Of a stretch of DNA of 64,000 nt, positions 8,482 through 17,675 are shown in pieces. Below the pieces are notes generated by a model. That model worked only from the letters and a program-made list of their open reading frames with translations, was not told the origin of the DNA and searched no databases. Positions within the stretch are counted from its first letter, which is position 1. Every line of letters starts with the position of its first letter. The translations under genes and the position numbers were made by a program. Source of the stretch: Pseudobdellovibrio exovorus JSS (GTDB taxonomy: Bacteria; Bdellovibrionota; Bdellovibrionia; Bdellovibrionales; Bdellovibrionaceae); NCBI RefSeq assembly GCF_000348725.1, contig NC_020813.1, positions 930,001 through 994,000 on the forward strand, given 5' to 3'.

Positions 8482-9518
8482 ACTTTTAGATTTTCAAGAG
8501 TAAAGAAGATGGGGTAATGATCTGAAGGTAAGCGCAATTTTTCTTCCATTGTTTTGGGGCGATCAATATCAAAACCAAATTCGTCTTTATATTGATACAC
8601 AGCTGTTTCCGCGTGACGTACGCACGAGTGCAGCTCGGGTGATAAGAAACAATAGTCTATTTGCTTTCCTTCCGAGCGTCCGCCGCTTTTGATTTGGTAG
8701 AAAGTAAAACGTCTTTCGCTATTTATCTGGCTGACTTCAAGTACATCCTTAAGATCAGTTTCGTTATAAAGAAGTGAAAATTCAGGATCGGGGTTAGGCT
8801 CGCCAGCATAGCCATTCATATCACCAGCTAAAATAACAGGGACCTCTGGCCATTGCTGTCGGATATTTTTGTAGATATTCACGACGGCTTTAAGCTCTGC
8901 ACCACGCTTTTCAGTTCCTCCGGGATCAATTTTTTCTGGATCTAGGCGCGACTTTAAATGCGTTAATAAAATCAAAAGATAGGGATTTTCTCGGTCATTT
9001 GTAAAAAGTCGCAACTCAACACAATCGCGAGAAAAAAGATGGCTGACTGCAGAAGAGTAGCCTGATTGTAAAGATTGGCTTTCGTGTGGGTAGACAAGTT
9101 CTAGCGGGTAGTGGCGGTTGCTGTTGATATCAAAAAAGAAGGGACTTTGTTTTTTGATCAGAAATCCCACATCAATATTGCGATCAGAGTTACCTTCGAT
9201 CAGTACGGGCTGATAAAGCTGTTCAAGGAAGAGCTTGTTGAAGTTTTGCAAGGACTCAAGGCCGCCGACCTCACAAAGCATCATAATGTCCGGAGACTGC
9301 TCTTTAATCAGTTGAGCGATCTGCAGACATTTATCCAAAGATTTATTTTCATAAACAGAACTGGATAGCTTCTGCCACTGAGCCTCATTCATTTTTTGAT
9401 AATGTGGCGGGATTTCGTGGTCAAACAGCAGGAATAGATTTTCAGCATTAAACAGCCCCAATTTAAGGCGTGACGGAGAAGGCAGAGGTGGGCTGTTATT
9501 GGTTGCTCTGGATGTCAT
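8478..9518 (-). CDS. Endonuclease/exonuclease/phosphatase (EEP) family protein
   Basis: A 346-residue member of the EEP superfamily of metal-dependent phosphodiesterases. The active-site motifs run in order: LFNAENLF (Asn), MMLCEVGG (metal Glu), LTHLKSR, ILAGDMNGY (catalytic Asp and Asn), DYCFLSPEL, and the C-terminal SDHYPIFFTL (Asp-His). No signal peptide is apparent, so it is probably cytosolic. Relatives act on DNA, phospholipids or phosphoinositides and the substrate here cannot be told. The start at 9518 is the first ATG, but the ribosome-binding site is weak and about 18 N-terminal residues look unconserved. It is coupled to apaG. Confidence 0.8.
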   Translation of the reverse strand: MTSRATNNSPPLPSPSRLKLGLFNAENLFLLFDHEIPPHYQKMNEAQWQKLSSSVYENKSLDKCLQIAQLIKEQSPDIMMLCEVGGLESLQNFNKLFLEQLYQPVLIEGNSDRNIDVGFLIKKQSPFFFDINSNRHYPLELVYPHESQSLQSGYSSAVSHLFSRDCVELRLFTNDRENPYLLILLTHLKSRLDPEKIDPGGTEKRGAELKAVVNIYKNIRQQWPEVPVILAGDMNGYAGEPNPDPEFSLLYNETDLKDVLEVSQINSERRFTFYQIKSGGRSEGKQIDYCFLSPELHSCVRHAETAVYQYKDEFGFDIDRPKTMEEKLRLPSDHYPIFFTLENLKV

Positions 9519-9568
9519 ATCTAAGGCAACATTATAGCAAATATCTTGGAGCGATGATAGGAGATTCC

Positions 9569-11065
9569 ATGAAAATAGCTACAGTGTTAAAACCATATTT
9601 TCAAATTGAAATAGGAAAAAACGAAAAATCTCAAGGCATAGTCTATGTTTTAGGTGGCAAATCTAAAGAGAAAGTTCAGACAGCTTATAAAAAAATTGTA
9701 GAAGCTGACGCGCTAACTGAGCAAAAAAACTTACTTCTTAAGAGCGAAAAGAAAGTTCAATACTTCCAAGGTAAAACGTCACATATCTGGATTGTGCAAT
9801 TACCTACAGCCGAAGTTAGTGCCTCTGAATCTACTTATACTTATGTACGTGATCAATTAGGCTCTTTGGTTTCGCAATTTAAAACGTATCAACTAGATTC
9901 GATCTCTTTAATTTTGGAACACGTAGATGTTCAAGCTGCGCGTGCAGGTGTTATCGGATTGGAACTCGCAGCCTACAATTTCTTGCAATGCTATAAAGGT
10001 ACAGATGCTAAGTTTCCCCGTGTGACATTACAGGTAGCGGGCAGTGCAGACAAAAAAATCAATCGTCAGTTTTTAAAGGACGCTCAGGATGAGGCCTTAG
10101 CCGTACAGTGGGCTCGTCATTTGGTGAATCTGCCACCGAATGTGGTCAACCCTGAAAGTGTAGAGCAGTTTGTAAAAAGTGTATTTGGTAAATCTGCCGG
10201 AGTTAAATTAGAGGTATGGGATCATAAAAAACTAAAAGCTGAAGGCATGGGTCTACACTTAGCTGTCGGTATGGGATCAGATACTCCTCCGCGCATGATT
10301 CGCATTTGCTATCGCCCTAAGACAAAGAGTTCTAAAAAACCAATTGCCTTCGTTGGTAAAGGCATCACTTTTGATACAGGTGGATTAGATATTAAACCTT
10401 CATCGGCTATGCGCTTGATGAAAAAAGATATGGGTGGATCAGCAGCAGTTTTAGGGCTGGCGTATTGGGTGATTAACTCTGGATACAAACGTGCCTGTGA
10501 TTTCTATCTGGCTTTAGCGGAAAACAGTGTGGATGCAAAGGCGATGCGACCGGGTGATATCTACAAATCACGTGCGGGCCATCTTGTTGAAATTGACAAT
10601 ACAGATGCAGAAGGCCGATTGGTGCTAGCCGATGTAATGGATGTGGCGGCAACTCAGAAAGGGAAAGATGCTCCTGAGTTTTTGATTGATGTGGCCACAC
10701 TGACTGGTGCGATTAAAGTGGCATTAGGAACAGATATCGCAGGACTATTCAGTAATGATGATCAACTCGCGCAGGAGCTTCAGTCTGCGGGGCAAGCTGC
10801 CGGAGACTATAGCTGGAGAATGCCATTGCATCAAAAATACTTTACGTCATTATCATCTTCATTTGCTGACTTTAGAAACTCTGCGGATGGCTTTGGTGGC
10901 GCGATTACAGCGGCCTTATTTTTAGAAAAATACAGTGGTGGAGTGAAGTGGGCCCATCTCGATGTGTACAGTTGGAATGACAGACCCAATGGAGCTCTTA
11001 CAACAGTGGGTGGAAGTGGTCAGCCTGTTCAAGCTCTGATTGAATGGTTAAAACAGAAGGTTTAA
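9569..11065 (+). CDS. pepA: Leucyl aminopeptidase (M17, PepA-like)
   Basis: A 498-residue cytosolic two-metal aminopeptidase, normally a hexamer that releases N-terminal amino acids. The catalytic C-domain shows the metal/Lys motif GKGITFDTGGLDIKPS, MKKDMGGSAAVLGL, and the family signature NTDAEGRLVLADVMD. The N-terminal macro-like domain is divergent. The start is ATG at 9569 because it follows AGGAG by seven bases; the longer open frame from 9470 has no SD and overlaps the divergent nuclease gene. The 3' end sits inside a 13-bp palindrome shared with the convergent neighbour. It is one of three peptidases in the first 26 kb, with pepN and pcp. Confidence 0.9.
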   Translation: MKIATVLKPYFQIEIGKNEKSQGIVYVLGGKSKEKVQTAYKKIVEADALTEQKNLLLKSEKKVQYFQGKTSHIWIVQLPTAEVSASESTYTYVRDQLGSLVSQFKTYQLDSISLILEHVDVQAARAGVIGLELAAYNFLQCYKGTDAKFPRVTLQVAGSADKKINRQFLKDAQDEALAVQWARHLVNLPPNVVNPESVEQFVKSVFGKSAGVKLEVWDHKKLKAEGMGLHLAVGMGSDTPPRMIRICYRPKTKSSKKPIAFVGKGITFDTGGLDIKPSSAMRLMKKDMGGSAAVLGLAYWVINSGYKRACDFYLALAENSVDAKAMRPGDIYKSRAGHLVEIDNTDAEGRLVLADVMDVAATQKGKDAPEFLIDVATLTGAIKVALGTDIAGLFSNDDQLAQELQSAGQAAGDYSWRMPLHQKYFTSLSSSFADFRNSADGFGGAITAALFLEKYSGGVKWAHLDVYSWNDRPNGALTTVGGSGQPVQALIEWLKQKV

Positions 11066-11079
11066 AAAACCTTCTGTTT
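11051..11079. terminator. Bidirectional hairpin spanning the stops of two convergent genes
   Basis: The perfect inverted repeat AAACAGAAGGTTT (11051-11063) / AAACCTTCTGTTT (11067-11079) has a three-base AAA spacer. T-rich sequence follows in both directions, which is the form of a bidirectional intrinsic terminator. It lies entirely within the coding ends of pepA and the convergent gene at 11062-12456, so both stop codons are inside the stem-loop. Confidence 0.75.
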
Positions 11080-12456
11080 TTCTAAAAATTTGTGAAGTTT
11101 ATCAGGGACAAGTTTTTTCCAAAACTTGTCTTTCTTTTTTAAAAGTTTCAAGACATCGTCAGAGTGAATAAACTCGGTCAGTTCATCACAACCCGCAATA
11201 TCTTGAATCATATTATTTTCGATAAAGTGTCTGTAGATGTTTTTGACTTCTGGTTTTGGGAAGAAACTTTTACTCAGCAGGCAAATTTCTGCCGTCTTGT
11301 GCGGATAAATGTAAAGGCGTGAAAATCTACCTAAAAGTTTAGACATTCCCTCTAAAAGTCCACCATTCAAATCAAAGTAAAAACTCTCATCGAAAAGTTT
11401 TTCAAGATGAGTTGCCCCAATAACAATAGCTAACGGGGATTTTGTTGAAAGACGAATATATTCTTTAAGCTGATAAAAAAGAGTAAAGCGAGTCACTAAT
11501 ACAGGAACTTTTAATTCGTTGATCATCTTGACGCGCGAATATGCTTGCTCTGTATTCAGATGAGTTTTCTTAATACGATTATCAATAGTGAATTCAAAAA
11601 CTCCTAGAACATCGTTAGCTTTAAGTGAGAACTCTTTTTTGAAATGAGAAAGTCCCTTTTCAAAGATATCAAGGTGAGTGTTCGTCACAGGATGAAAGAA
11701 GCCACGCTGAATCAGTAAAGACTTATTCCAAAAGAAATCCGCTTGGTTTTGGACTTGCCCATTTTGGTCGACAAAGCAGGCTTCACTATAGCCCTGCTCA
11801 ACTAACATAAGATTAAATTTAATCTCATCAAATTTTGAAAACTCTGAGCCAGAAAAGTAAATCACATCTACCGATAAGGACTCTGATTTTATTTGATCGA
11901 AAAGGCCAGATAAGAACTCCTGTGGATCTTTTCTGCGGTAGAAACAAGAGTGGATCAGATTAACTCCTAGCTTACTAAGAGTCTCTTGTTGTTGTAGGCG
12001 ATACTTATCCAGCATGCGCACGTGTAACATAACTTGTTGAGCTTCTGAGTTAGGAGAGTGCTGAAACTTTAGACCTAACCAACCATGGCAGGATCTTTTA
12101 TCACCCTCTGAAGAGGTGGCGACAGTATCTGCAAAGCTGAAAAAACAGGTGTTTTTATGACGGGTAGGTCCAAGGCGTTCGATCAACTTGCTGTATTCAC
12201 GATCCAACATTTTTTCAAGACGTGACTTACAGACATAACGGCCTGACTTTTCTTTGCCATAGATAATATCACTGTAGGTCATATCATAGGCCGAGATAGT
12301 TAAAGCTATCGTCTGAGACGCCTTACCAGCTTGAAAAAAGTGACGAGCGACTTCTTGACCAGCTCCGATTTCGGCAAAGCTGCCATAAAAAAGAGGGTCA
12401 AGATTAACATCAAGGGCTTTTTCTAAAATAGTTTTAGATCTTCTTTGTTCTGACAT
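11062..12456 (-). CDS. Conserved protein of unknown function
   Basis: This 464-residue protein opens with DVNLDPLFYGSFAEIGAGQE, then ISAYDMTYSDIIYG and FFSFADTVAT, and later SHGWLGLKFQ-like and MLDKYRLQQQETL stretches. I recognise this as a widespread soluble family that databases name inconsistently. There is no signal peptide, membrane helix or TonB box, so 'receptor'-type names would be misleading. The conserved Gly/Ala-rich start and SYD/SFAD motifs suggest an enzyme, but no catalytic motif is assignable. It starts one base after the stop of the DUF502 gene, so the two are probably cotranscribed. The C-terminus overlaps pepA by four bases. Confidence 0.7.
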   Translation of the reverse strand: MSEQRRSKTILEKALDVNLDPLFYGSFAEIGAGQEVARHFFQAGKASQTIALTISAYDMTYSDIIYGKEKSGRYVCKSRLEKMLDREYSKLIERLGPTRHKNTCFFSFADTVATSSEGDKRSCHGWLGLKFQHSPNSEAQQVMLHVRMLDKYRLQQQETLSKLGVNLIHSCFYRRKDPQEFLSGLFDQIKSESLSVDVIYFSGSEFSKFDEIKFNLMLVEQGYSEACFVDQNGQVQNQADFFWNKSLLIQRGFFHPVTNTHLDIFEKGLSHFKKEFSLKANDVLGVFEFTIDNRIKKTHLNTEQAYSRVKMINELKVPVLVTRFTLFYQLKEYIRLSTKSPLAIVIGATHLEKLFDESFYFDLNGGLLEGMSKLLGRFSRLYIYPHKTAEICLLSKSFFPKPEVKNIYRHFIENNMIQDIAGCDELTEFIHSDDVLKLLKKKDKFWKKLVPDKLHKFLEKQKVF

Positions 12457-12457
12457 T

Positions 12458-13063
12458 TTAACTTTTCGGTTGAGAGTCTGTTTTAATCCATGCAGTTAAA
12501 GCCAAACTCATGGCTTTTTCTACAGGTATGTCGATAGGAATAACCTGAGATTTAGGAATCAAAAGGGTATAACCACCTAAGCCGTAGCTCATGGGAATAT
12601 AAACGGCAATTTTATCGGCGCCGATCTGTAGGTTTTTGTCCACATCTTGAAAGCTTTCACGTGTAACTAAACCCAAGATCTCTTTTTGTCCGCCATCAAA
12701 TTTAACAAGTACAACTTTTTGTAGCGCATTTCCACCTTGCTTGCGGGAAAACAGGTTCATCAGATCGCGCAGTGGGGAATAAACGACCTTAATAAGTGGC
12801 ACTTCTGTCAATTTTTCTTGAAGGCGTTGAAAAAGACCTGCTGTAACAAAATTATTTAACAAGAGACCTAATAAGAAGATTAAAATAAGAGTGCTTAAAA
12901 AACCGAATCCTGGGATGTAGTACTGGGTAGGTAAGATGGTTCTGAGTAAATTACCTAGTAAATTTTCAACAATGGTGACACCGGCATATACTATATAGAT
13001 GGTAACCGCTAGAGGTAAGAAGGTGATGAGACCACTGGCAAAAATCTTCTGAAGTTTGTTCAT
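12458..13063 (-). CDS. DUF502-family inner-membrane protein
   Basis: A 201-residue protein with two N-terminal hydrophobic helices (about residues 9-31 and 50-74) joined by a short loop. A soluble domain follows with the family signatures VPLIKVVYSPLRDLMNLF, VVLVKFDGG and the conserved Gly-Leu-Gly-Gly near YIPMSYGLGGYTLLIPK. The DUF502 family has no established biochemical role. It is the first gene of a two-gene minus-strand unit with the conserved unknown at 11062-12456, and is divergent from the OmpA gene. Confidence 0.85.
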   Translation of the reverse strand: MNKLQKIFASGLITFLPLAVTIYIVYAGVTIVENLLGNLLRTILPTQYYIPGFGFLSTLILIFLLGLLLNNFVTAGLFQRLQEKLTEVPLIKVVYSPLRDLMNLFSRKQGGNALQKVVLVKFDGGQKEILGLVTRESFQDVDKNLQIGADKIAVYIPMSYGLGGYTLLIPKSQVIPIDIPVEKAMSLALTAWIKTDSQPKS

Positions 13064-13183
13064 GATCCCATGATTCAGGAAGTCAAAAAAAGAGTCAAGG
13101 ACCGCCTTATTTTAACCCTTGTCATCACGGCTAAAAGCGAATAGCTTCGTGTTTCTTTAAACAAACAATAAGGAGTTAGAATA

Positions 13184-14209
13184 ATGATGAAACTTGTTTT
13201 GTTAGTAATTTTGTCTTTCGGGATCTCAGTTCAAGCTCAACGTTTTGAGTTAGGGGTTGGAGCAGGTACAACTCACCCAGTACAGGGTGAAACTTTCCGT
13301 AACACGGCTAAAACTGGTGATGGCCGCAATTACTGGTTAGGCTACGGTTTTAACAAAAACTGGGGTGTAGAATTAGGTTATGATGATTTCGATTTTGATG
13401 GAACGAACTCTAAACACCAAGCTTACAACTTAAGTGGTGTGTACCGTTTCTTAGCTGAAAAAACAGTTCATCCGATTGCTAAATTGGGTGTGAGCTCTGT
13501 CGATTCAAAAAACATCACAGGCGAAAAAACTAACTCAATCGGTGGAAAAGCGGCAGCTGGTATCGAAGCTGATTTCCGTTATATCTCTATCGGTGCTTTG
13601 TTCAACTACCACTACATTCAAAAAAGCGATAAAGTGGCTGACCTTAAAGACACTCAAGCTTTTATCCCAAGCTTATTCTTAACTATTCACAATGCGGTTG
13701 ATACTGGCGTTAAAGCTAGCCAACCAGTAGCTCCAGTAGCTGTTGTTGAAAGAAAAGATAGCGACGGAGATGGAATCTATGACGAAGACGATCAATGTCC
13801 AAATACACCAGCGGGTGTTGTAACAAACGAAATCGGTTGCTCTGAAAAAGAAAAAGCTTCTGTTCGTTTGAACATTGAATTTGCTACAGGCAAAGCTGAT
13901 ATCTTACCTCAGCACGCTTCTGAAATTCAAAAAGTAGCGAACTTCATGAAACGCTTCCCTCAAACAAAAGTAGAAGTTGCTGGTCACACAGATAATCGTG
14001 GTTCTGCAGCTGTAAACAACGCTCTTTCTCAAAAACGTGCTGATTCAGTTTTAGCAGCTTTAGTAAAAGAGGGTGTTGAAGAGGGTCGTTTAACTGCTAA
14101 AGGTTACGGTTCTGCTCATCCAATCGCAGACAACAATACAGCAGCAGGCCGCGAGCAAAACCGCCGTGTAACTGCTGATATCACTGTTGTTACTGATAAA
14201 AAGAAATAA
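13184..14209 (+). CDS. OmpA-family outer-membrane protein with thrombospondin type-3 motif
   Basis: A 341-residue protein. The signal peptide probably ends at VQAQ (about residue 18). An OmpA-type eight-stranded barrel (about 20-170) follows, with alternating hydrophobic strands and WGVELGYDDFDF. A linker carries a calcium-binding type-3 repeat, DSDGDGIYDEDDQCPNTPAG. The OmpA peptidoglycan-binding domain (about 225-335) has VEVAGHTDNRGS, NNALSQKRADSV and GREQNRRVTADI. It should tether the outer membrane to the cell wall. AAGGAG lies eight bases before the first of two Met codons. Codon use suggests high expression, and a strong terminator follows. Confidence 0.9.
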   Translation: MMKLVLLVILSFGISVQAQRFELGVGAGTTHPVQGETFRNTAKTGDGRNYWLGYGFNKNWGVELGYDDFDFDGTNSKHQAYNLSGVYRFLAEKTVHPIAKLGVSSVDSKNITGEKTNSIGGKAAAGIEADFRYISIGALFNYHYIQKSDKVADLKDTQAFIPSLFLTIHNAVDTGVKASQPVAPVAVVERKDSDGDGIYDEDDQCPNTPAGVVTNEIGCSEKEKASVRLNIEFATGKADILPQHASEIQKVANFMKRFPQTKVEVAGHTDNRGSAAVNNALSQKRADSVLAALVKEGVEEGRLTAKGYGSAHPIADNNTAAGREQNRRVTADITVVTDKKK

Positions 14210-14240
14210 TTCTTTTTTAATATTCTCAAAGTGAAACGTC

Positions 14241-14275
14241 AAAAAGGCTCTCTTGTGTAAAGAGGGCCTTTTTCA
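14241..14275 (+). terminator. Intrinsic terminator after the OmpA gene
   Basis: AAAAAGGCTCTCTT pairs with AAGAGGGCCTTTTT (one G-U pair) across a short GTGTA loop and ends in a T run. It lies 30 bases past the stop at 14209. Confidence 0.85.
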
Positions 14276-14373
14276 TGTCCAAAATATTTTCAAAATTAGC
14301 CAAATTCCGCCCTATTTTGAGAGAAATTAGGACTCTAGTTTAGTTGTCTAGTCCAGTCCCCGATAATGGAGAC

Positions 14374-16221
14374 ATGTGGAAATTAAACTTAAGCCTAGTC
14401 GTGGGTCTCTCATTGTCTGTTGTCGTACCGAGTGCATTAGCACAGGTCAGCGCACCACAAACAGTGACTGGCGAATATATCGTTAAATTCAAACAGCAGT
14501 CCTCTGTGAGCAGCGCGGGATTAAGTAAGATGGCCGGAACCTTCGGCGCATCTGTATCTGTAAAGAATGTCTTTGCGGCGTCTCGTATGATGCATTTAAA
14601 GGTGAATAGCGAAGTGGCTCGCGATGCACTTTATGCTAACCCTGATGTTGAGTTTATTGAGCCTAACTATATATTAAGTGTGAATCCTGTTGATGTGAGC
14701 CCATTAGGGTCTGCTCCGCAGGCTTCTGATAGTTATGGTCAGTCACGTGCTAATGTGCAAGTTCGTGATTCGTGGAATATCCAAAAGCCTTATGACAGTG
14801 GTAACAAAGTCGTTGTTGCGGTTATTGATACGGGTTTAGATCGCGGACATCTTTTATTTAAAGATTCAGGTTCTATCTGGGAAAATGAAAAGGAAAAGAA
14901 TGGCCTTGCAGGTGTGGATGATGATGGAAACGGCTACGTAGATGATATTAATGGTTGGAACTATGTAGGGAGCACTGGAAACGTACACGACGATAATAAC
15001 CACGGAACACATGTGGCGGGTATCGTTTTAGGTGTGGGCCAAGACGTTATGGCGTACCCTGTGCGTGAATCAAAGGTAAAAATCTTACCTCTAAAGTTTT
15101 TAGATTCTAAAGGCGCTGGTTCAACAGCCAATGCAGTCAGCGCGATTTATTATGCTGTCGCTCAAGGAGCTAAGGTCATCAACAACTCTTGGGGTGGACC
15201 TTCTTATTCACAATCTCTACATGAAGCTTATGCTTATGCTTACAATAATGGTGTTGTGATTGTTTCAGCTGCGGGGAACTCGAATACAAATAATGATTCG
15301 ACTCCGATGTATCCGGCAAATATTAATTCTCCGAATAATATCAGTGTCGCTTCAACGACAGATTCAGACTATAAATCATCATTCTCGAACTATGGAGTGG
15401 GCAGTGTGCATGTAGCAGCTCCGGGCTCTTCAATTTTGAGCTCTGTTCCTGGTAGTGGATGTTTTGCTCCAGGTTGTTATCAGATGATGTCGGGGACTTC
15501 AATGGCGGCTCCATTTGTAGCAGGTCTTGCCGCTTTGATCCTGCGTGAAGCTCCACAGTTATCTTCGTACCAAGTTAAAAGTATTATCGAAGGGTCTTTG
15601 GACCGCGTTAGTGGTTTATCGACTGTAGTGTCGACATCTGGTCGCGTGAATGCTTATAAAGCGATTATCAATGCTAAAGCCAATGTAGAGACACCTCCGT
15701 GGTCGCCGGCTTATGCTCCAGATTATAAAACAAGTCGTAGCACGGCCTCAGCTATGGAAGCTCTTCCAGGCGCAGGTTGTGGTTTAGTGAAAGCGTTAGT
15801 GGATAAAGGTGGTACTGGTGGTGGTTCTGGAGCATGGACTCTGGTCGCTATCTTAATGTTGCCATTCGCTGTCGCAGTAGCTTTAAGAAATAGAAAAGAA
15901 GCACAAACTCCAGCGACTGCAAACAGACGTGTTCACGATCGTTTCTCGGTAGCTAAAAAAGCAGTTCTGAAAGCAAACGATCAATTAATTGATATCACAA
16001 CGGCGGATATGTCGGTGGGTGGTATCTCGTTCAAATCGGATGCTGGTTTAAATAAAGGTCAGATCATCGAATTACAATTCAGCGAAAAGTCCGATGAAAA
16101 ATTAGAAGCCGAAGTTGTATGGTGTTCAACTAAACAAGAGTATGGATTAAGGTTCTTGAATGTATCGGAAAGCATTAAGTTCCAGATCCAATCTTGGACT
16201 CAAGGTTTAGTGCCGACATAA
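14374..16221 (+). CDS. Secreted subtilisin-like protease with C-terminal membrane helix and PilZ domain
   Basis: A 615-residue protein. A signal peptide (MWKLNLS to SALA, about 1-22) precedes an I9-type propeptide (TGEYIVKFK to VEFIEPNY, about 27-105). The S8 catalytic domain has Asp152 (VIDTGLD), His210 (NHGTHVAGI) and Ser376 (SGTSMAAPF). A Cys- and Gly-rich linker (GAGCGLV, GGTGGGSGA) and one helix (about 488-506) ending in RNRK resemble a CTERM sorting tail. A complete PilZ domain follows, with RVHDR at 519-523 (RxxxR) and DMSVGG at 545-550 (DxSxxG), both c-di-GMP contacts. Positive-inside topology puts the protease outside and PilZ in the cytoplasm. ATG at 14374 is preferred over TTG at 14344 because it begins the signal peptide. 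Confidence 0.88.
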   Translation: MWKLNLSLVVGLSLSVVVPSALAQVSAPQTVTGEYIVKFKQQSSVSSAGLSKMAGTFGASVSVKNVFAASRMMHLKVNSEVARDALYANPDVEFIEPNYILSVNPVDVSPLGSAPQASDSYGQSRANVQVRDSWNIQKPYDSGNKVVVAVIDTGLDRGHLLFKDSGSIWENEKEKNGLAGVDDDGNGYVDDINGWNYVGSTGNVHDDNNHGTHVAGIVLGVGQDVMAYPVRESKVKILPLKFLDSKGAGSTANAVSAIYYAVAQGAKVINNSWGGPSYSQSLHEAYAYAYNNGVVIVSAAGNSNTNNDSTPMYPANINSPNNISVASTTDSDYKSSFSNYGVGSVHVAAPGSSILSSVPGSGCFAPGCYQMMSGTSMAAPFVAGLAALILREAPQLSSYQVKSIIEGSLDRVSGLSTVVSTSGRVNAYKAIINAKANVETPPWSPAYAPDYKTSRSTASAMEALPGAGCGLVKALVDKGGTGGGSGAWTLVAILMLPFAVAVALRNRKEAQTPATANRRVHDRFSVAKKAVLKANDQLIDITTADMSVGGISFKSDAGLNKGQIIELQFSEKSDEKLEAEVVWCSTKQEYGLRFLNVSESIKFQIQSWTQGLVPT

Positions 16222-16245
16222 TTAATTCAAATTAGTCAAATTAGA

Positions 16246-16272
16246 AAGGGAACACTAAAGCAGTGTGCCCTT
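16246..16272 (-). terminator. Possible hairpin terminator of mgtE
   Basis: On the minus strand AAGGGCACACT pairs with AGTGTTCCCTT (one mismatch) around a GCTTT loop, followed by TTCTAATTT. It overlaps the mgtE stop. The T run is poor, so termination is uncertain. Confidence 0.4.
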
Positions 16273-17613
16273 AAGAATCATACTGGCAACAGTGAAGTAA
16301 ATAATAACCCCTGTGACGTCCACAATCGTGGCAACTGCAGGGGCTGATGCTGAAGCGGGATCGAGTTTAAATTTTCTAAGAATAAACGGCAGCATAGATC
16401 CTGAAATTGTTCCCCAAAGCACAACTCCAATAACAGATGCAGATACCGTGACAGCTAAAAGGCCATAGTGGTCGCCGTAGATTTGTTCACGCCATGGCCA
16501 GAAGTAAATACGCAGAAGACCGATCAAGCCGAGGGCCGCACCCAAGCAAAGTCCTGTGGCAATTTCACGGATAAATACGCGCCACCAGTCACGCAGCTTC
16601 ACTTCACCTAAGGCCATCGCACGAATGATCAAGGTGGAGGCCTGAGACCCTGAGTTACCACCAGAGCTAATAATCAAAGGCAGGAACATGGATAGAACTA
16701 CAGCACGATGAAGGATATCTTCATAGTAGCCCATAGCGCTAGCTGTGAACATTTCACCGACAAATAGAATCAGAAGCCATCCGCCTCTTTTCTTAATCAT
16801 CTCGGTCATCGAAATTTGTAAATAGGGGGCATCCAGAGTCTCAACCGCACCGATTTTGTGAATATCTTCTGTTGCTTCCTCTTGAACAGCTTGCGCGATA
16901 TCATCGAAAGTAACGATACCGACCATTTTATTATTGCTGTCGATAACGGGAATAGCCATCAGTTCATACTTACTAAAAACCTGACCGATATGCTCTTGGT
17001 CCATGTCCACCGAAATTTGAATCACATCGGTATGCATGATCTCTTCCACTTTTTTATTAGAAGCGGAAGCGAAGAGTTCACGAAATGAAACCACACCGAC
17101 AAGATGTTGTTCGGCATCAAGTACATAAGAGTAATATACAGTTTCCACCTGTGTCTTGGCTTGAATACGAATATAGCTGATGGCCTCATCTACATTCATA
17201 TTGGGGCGCAGGCGTATAAAGCGCGAGTTCATCAGACCACCGGCTTTATCTTCGGCATAGGCTAAGAGAGCAGATACTTCCCTTTTTGTCTGTGGATCTA
17301 ACAAGGAAAGGAATTCATCTTTTTTATCTGCATCAGCTTCCTGAATTAAATCGGCGGCATCATCCGGAGCCAAAAGACGTAACCACGAACGCGTCTGCAG
17401 ATGGTTAAGGTCTGCAATGAGTTCATACTGATCTGCCGGAGTTAGATTTAAAAAAAATTCCTCAGCTTCGGTTCTGTTTAAAGATTCGAAGTGAGTTTTG
17501 CGATCTTCCTTACTTAGTTGGGACCAGTTGTCATCGTGTAATAGGGAAAGATCGTTCGTTTCTTCTGTGGACGTGTTTTCAACTTCAGGGTTTTGGTTTT
17601 CATCGTTTTGCAT
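16255..17613 (-). CDS. mgtE: Magnesium transporter MgtE
   Basis: A 452-residue Mg2+ channel of the inner membrane. The order is canonical: an acidic N-terminal helical domain (about 20-135, with LLAPDDAADLIQEAD), two CBS domains (about 140-265, including VVSFRELF and GIVTFDDIA) that gate the pore in response to internal Mg2+, and five transmembrane helices. The pore signature SGGNSGSQASTLIIRA starts near residue 315. The C-terminal helix contains DVTGVIIYF. Length matches the family. It faces the protease gene convergently. A second Mg2+ transporter, CorA, is encoded at 27029. Confidence 0.93.
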   Translation of the reverse strand: MQNDENQNPEVENTSTEETNDLSLLHDDNWSQLSKEDRKTHFESLNRTEAEEFFLNLTPADQYELIADLNHLQTRSWLRLLAPDDAADLIQEADADKKDEFLSLLDPQTKREVSALLAYAEDKAGGLMNSRFIRLRPNMNVDEAISYIRIQAKTQVETVYYSYVLDAEQHLVGVVSFRELFASASNKKVEEIMHTDVIQISVDMDQEHIGQVFSKYELMAIPVIDSNNKMVGIVTFDDIAQAVQEEATEDIHKIGAVETLDAPYLQISMTEMIKKRGGWLLILFVGEMFTASAMGYYEDILHRAVVLSMFLPLIISSGGNSGSQASTLIIRAMALGEVKLRDWWRVFIREIATGLCLGAALGLIGLLRIYFWPWREQIYGDHYGLLAVTVSASVIGVVLWGTISGSMLPFILRKFKLDPASASAPAVATIVDVTGVIIYFTVASMILKGTLL

Positions 17614-17675
17614 AGAATTACCCCTCCGTACGCCGAGACTTGGATATAAAAATTTAAGATGGATTCAAAAATACT

